A stretch of 6,081 bases of DNA from an uncultured Lachnospiraceae bacterium (lineage in GTDB: Bacteria; Bacillota; Clostridia; Lachnospirales; Lachnospiraceae): NCBI GenBank assembly GCA_910584325.1, contig CAJTZH010000122.1:1-6081 (forward strand). Reading direction: 5' to 3'. Both the position numbers and the translations under genes were made by a program. Positions 5,904 to 6,081 of the stretch are shown here, one piece after another. Position 1 is the first letter of the stretch. The number at the start of each line of letters is the position of its first letter. Under the pieces are notes generated by a model. The model saw only the letters and a list, made by a program, of their open reading frames with translations. It was not told the origin of the DNA and made no database searches.

Positions 5904-5918
5904 AATTTTAAGAAAAGG
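5904..5918. promoter_or_regulatory. Second CodY-box-like site in the codY leader (12/15)
   Basis: AATTTTAAGAAAAGG matches AATTTTCWGAAAATT at 12 of 15, keeping the AATTTT and GAAAA arms and missing the C at position 7 and the last two T residues. It lies about 14-28 bases after the predicted transcription start, where a bound protein would block RNA polymerase, and its end overlaps the codY ribosome binding site AAGGA (5915-5919). It is weaker evidence than the upstream box because the DNA is AT-rich. Confidence 0.45.
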
Positions 5919-5928
5919 ATGGAAGAGA

Positions 5929-6081
5929 ATGAGTGTACAGTTACTGGATAAAACAAGGAAAATAAATAAATTACTGCACAATAATCATTCTCACAGAGTT
6001 GTTTTTAACGATATCTGCGAGGTTTTGAGCGATATTCTCAAGTCCAATATTCTTGTAATCAGCAGAAAGGGTAAAGTGATT
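5929..6081 (+). CDS. codY: GTP-sensing global transcriptional regulator CodY, N-terminal part
   Basis: The first 51 codons are present and the gene runs off the right edge (full CodY is about 260 residues). The sequence MSVQLLDKTRKINKLLHNNH...VVFNDICEVLSDILKSNILVISRKGKVI matches the start of the CodY GAF domain, which binds isoleucine, leucine and valine. The DNA-binding helix-turn-helix lies beyond the window. CodY is a cytosolic dimer that, when charged with branched-chain amino acids (and GTP in many species), represses amino acid uptake and biosynthesis and other starvation genes, in several species including competence. The start ATG has AAGGA (5915-5919) at a 9-base spacing and gives the conserved N-terminus directly. 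Its own promoter and two CodY-like boxes suggest autoregulation. Confidence 0.95.
   Translation, partial: MSVQLLDKTRKINKLLHNNHSHRVVFNDICEVLSDILKSNILVISRKGKVI

Overview
The window looks like a chromosomal segment of a low-to-moderate GC Gram-positive bacterium of the class Clostridia, most likely Lachnospiraceae or a close relative. The reasons are: strong AGGAGG-type ribosome binding sites; a CodY regulator whose N-terminus (MSVQLLDKTRKINKLL) has the clostridial form; 15-bp CodY-box-like sites; and the gene order comM-dprA-topA-codY. I recall that order from clostridial genomes. Bacillus subtilis instead has dprA-topA-trmFO-xerC-clpQY-codY. The family assignment is an inference.

Layout. Bases 1-230 are the 3' end of an unrecognised + strand gene, closed by a strong intrinsic terminator (248-290). 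Bases 291-562 form an AT-rich gene-poor stretch. It holds a near-consensus promoter (313-341) whose spacer is a perfect inverted repeat, a possible 24-codon peptide (365-439) and a small palindrome (460-472). Bases 563-855 encode a roughly 97-residue heptad-repeat coiled-coil protein broken by an apparent one-base deletion in an A run. Bases 856-979 are intergenic, with a perfect 17-bp palindrome (914-930) just upstream of a possible -10 box.

From 980 to 5815 lie three tightly packed genes that read as one operon. comM (YifB-type AAA+ ATPase) is followed after 10 bp by dprA (RecA loader) and after a further 23 bp by topA (DNA topoisomerase I). After a 113-bp gap comes the start of codY (5929 to window end), the GTP- and branched-chain-amino-acid-sensing global regulator. 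codY has its own extended -10 promoter and two CodY-box-like sites, one overlapping the topA stop codon (14 of 15 matches) and one overlapping the codY ribosome binding site (12 of 15).

Working together: ComM and DprA handle incoming single-stranded DNA in natural transformation in the species where they have been studied, TopA relaxes negative supercoils, and CodY reports nutritional state. No terminator is visible between topA and codY, so read-through is possible, and the CodY box at the topA stop could act on both transcripts. Most of the window is well-understood housekeeping sequence. The points worth a second look are the CodY autoregulatory layout, the comM-proximal palindrome, the frameshifted coiled-coil gene and the promoter and peptide in the 5' intergenic region. 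I see no rRNA, tRNA, CRISPR array, insertion sequence or phage attachment site.
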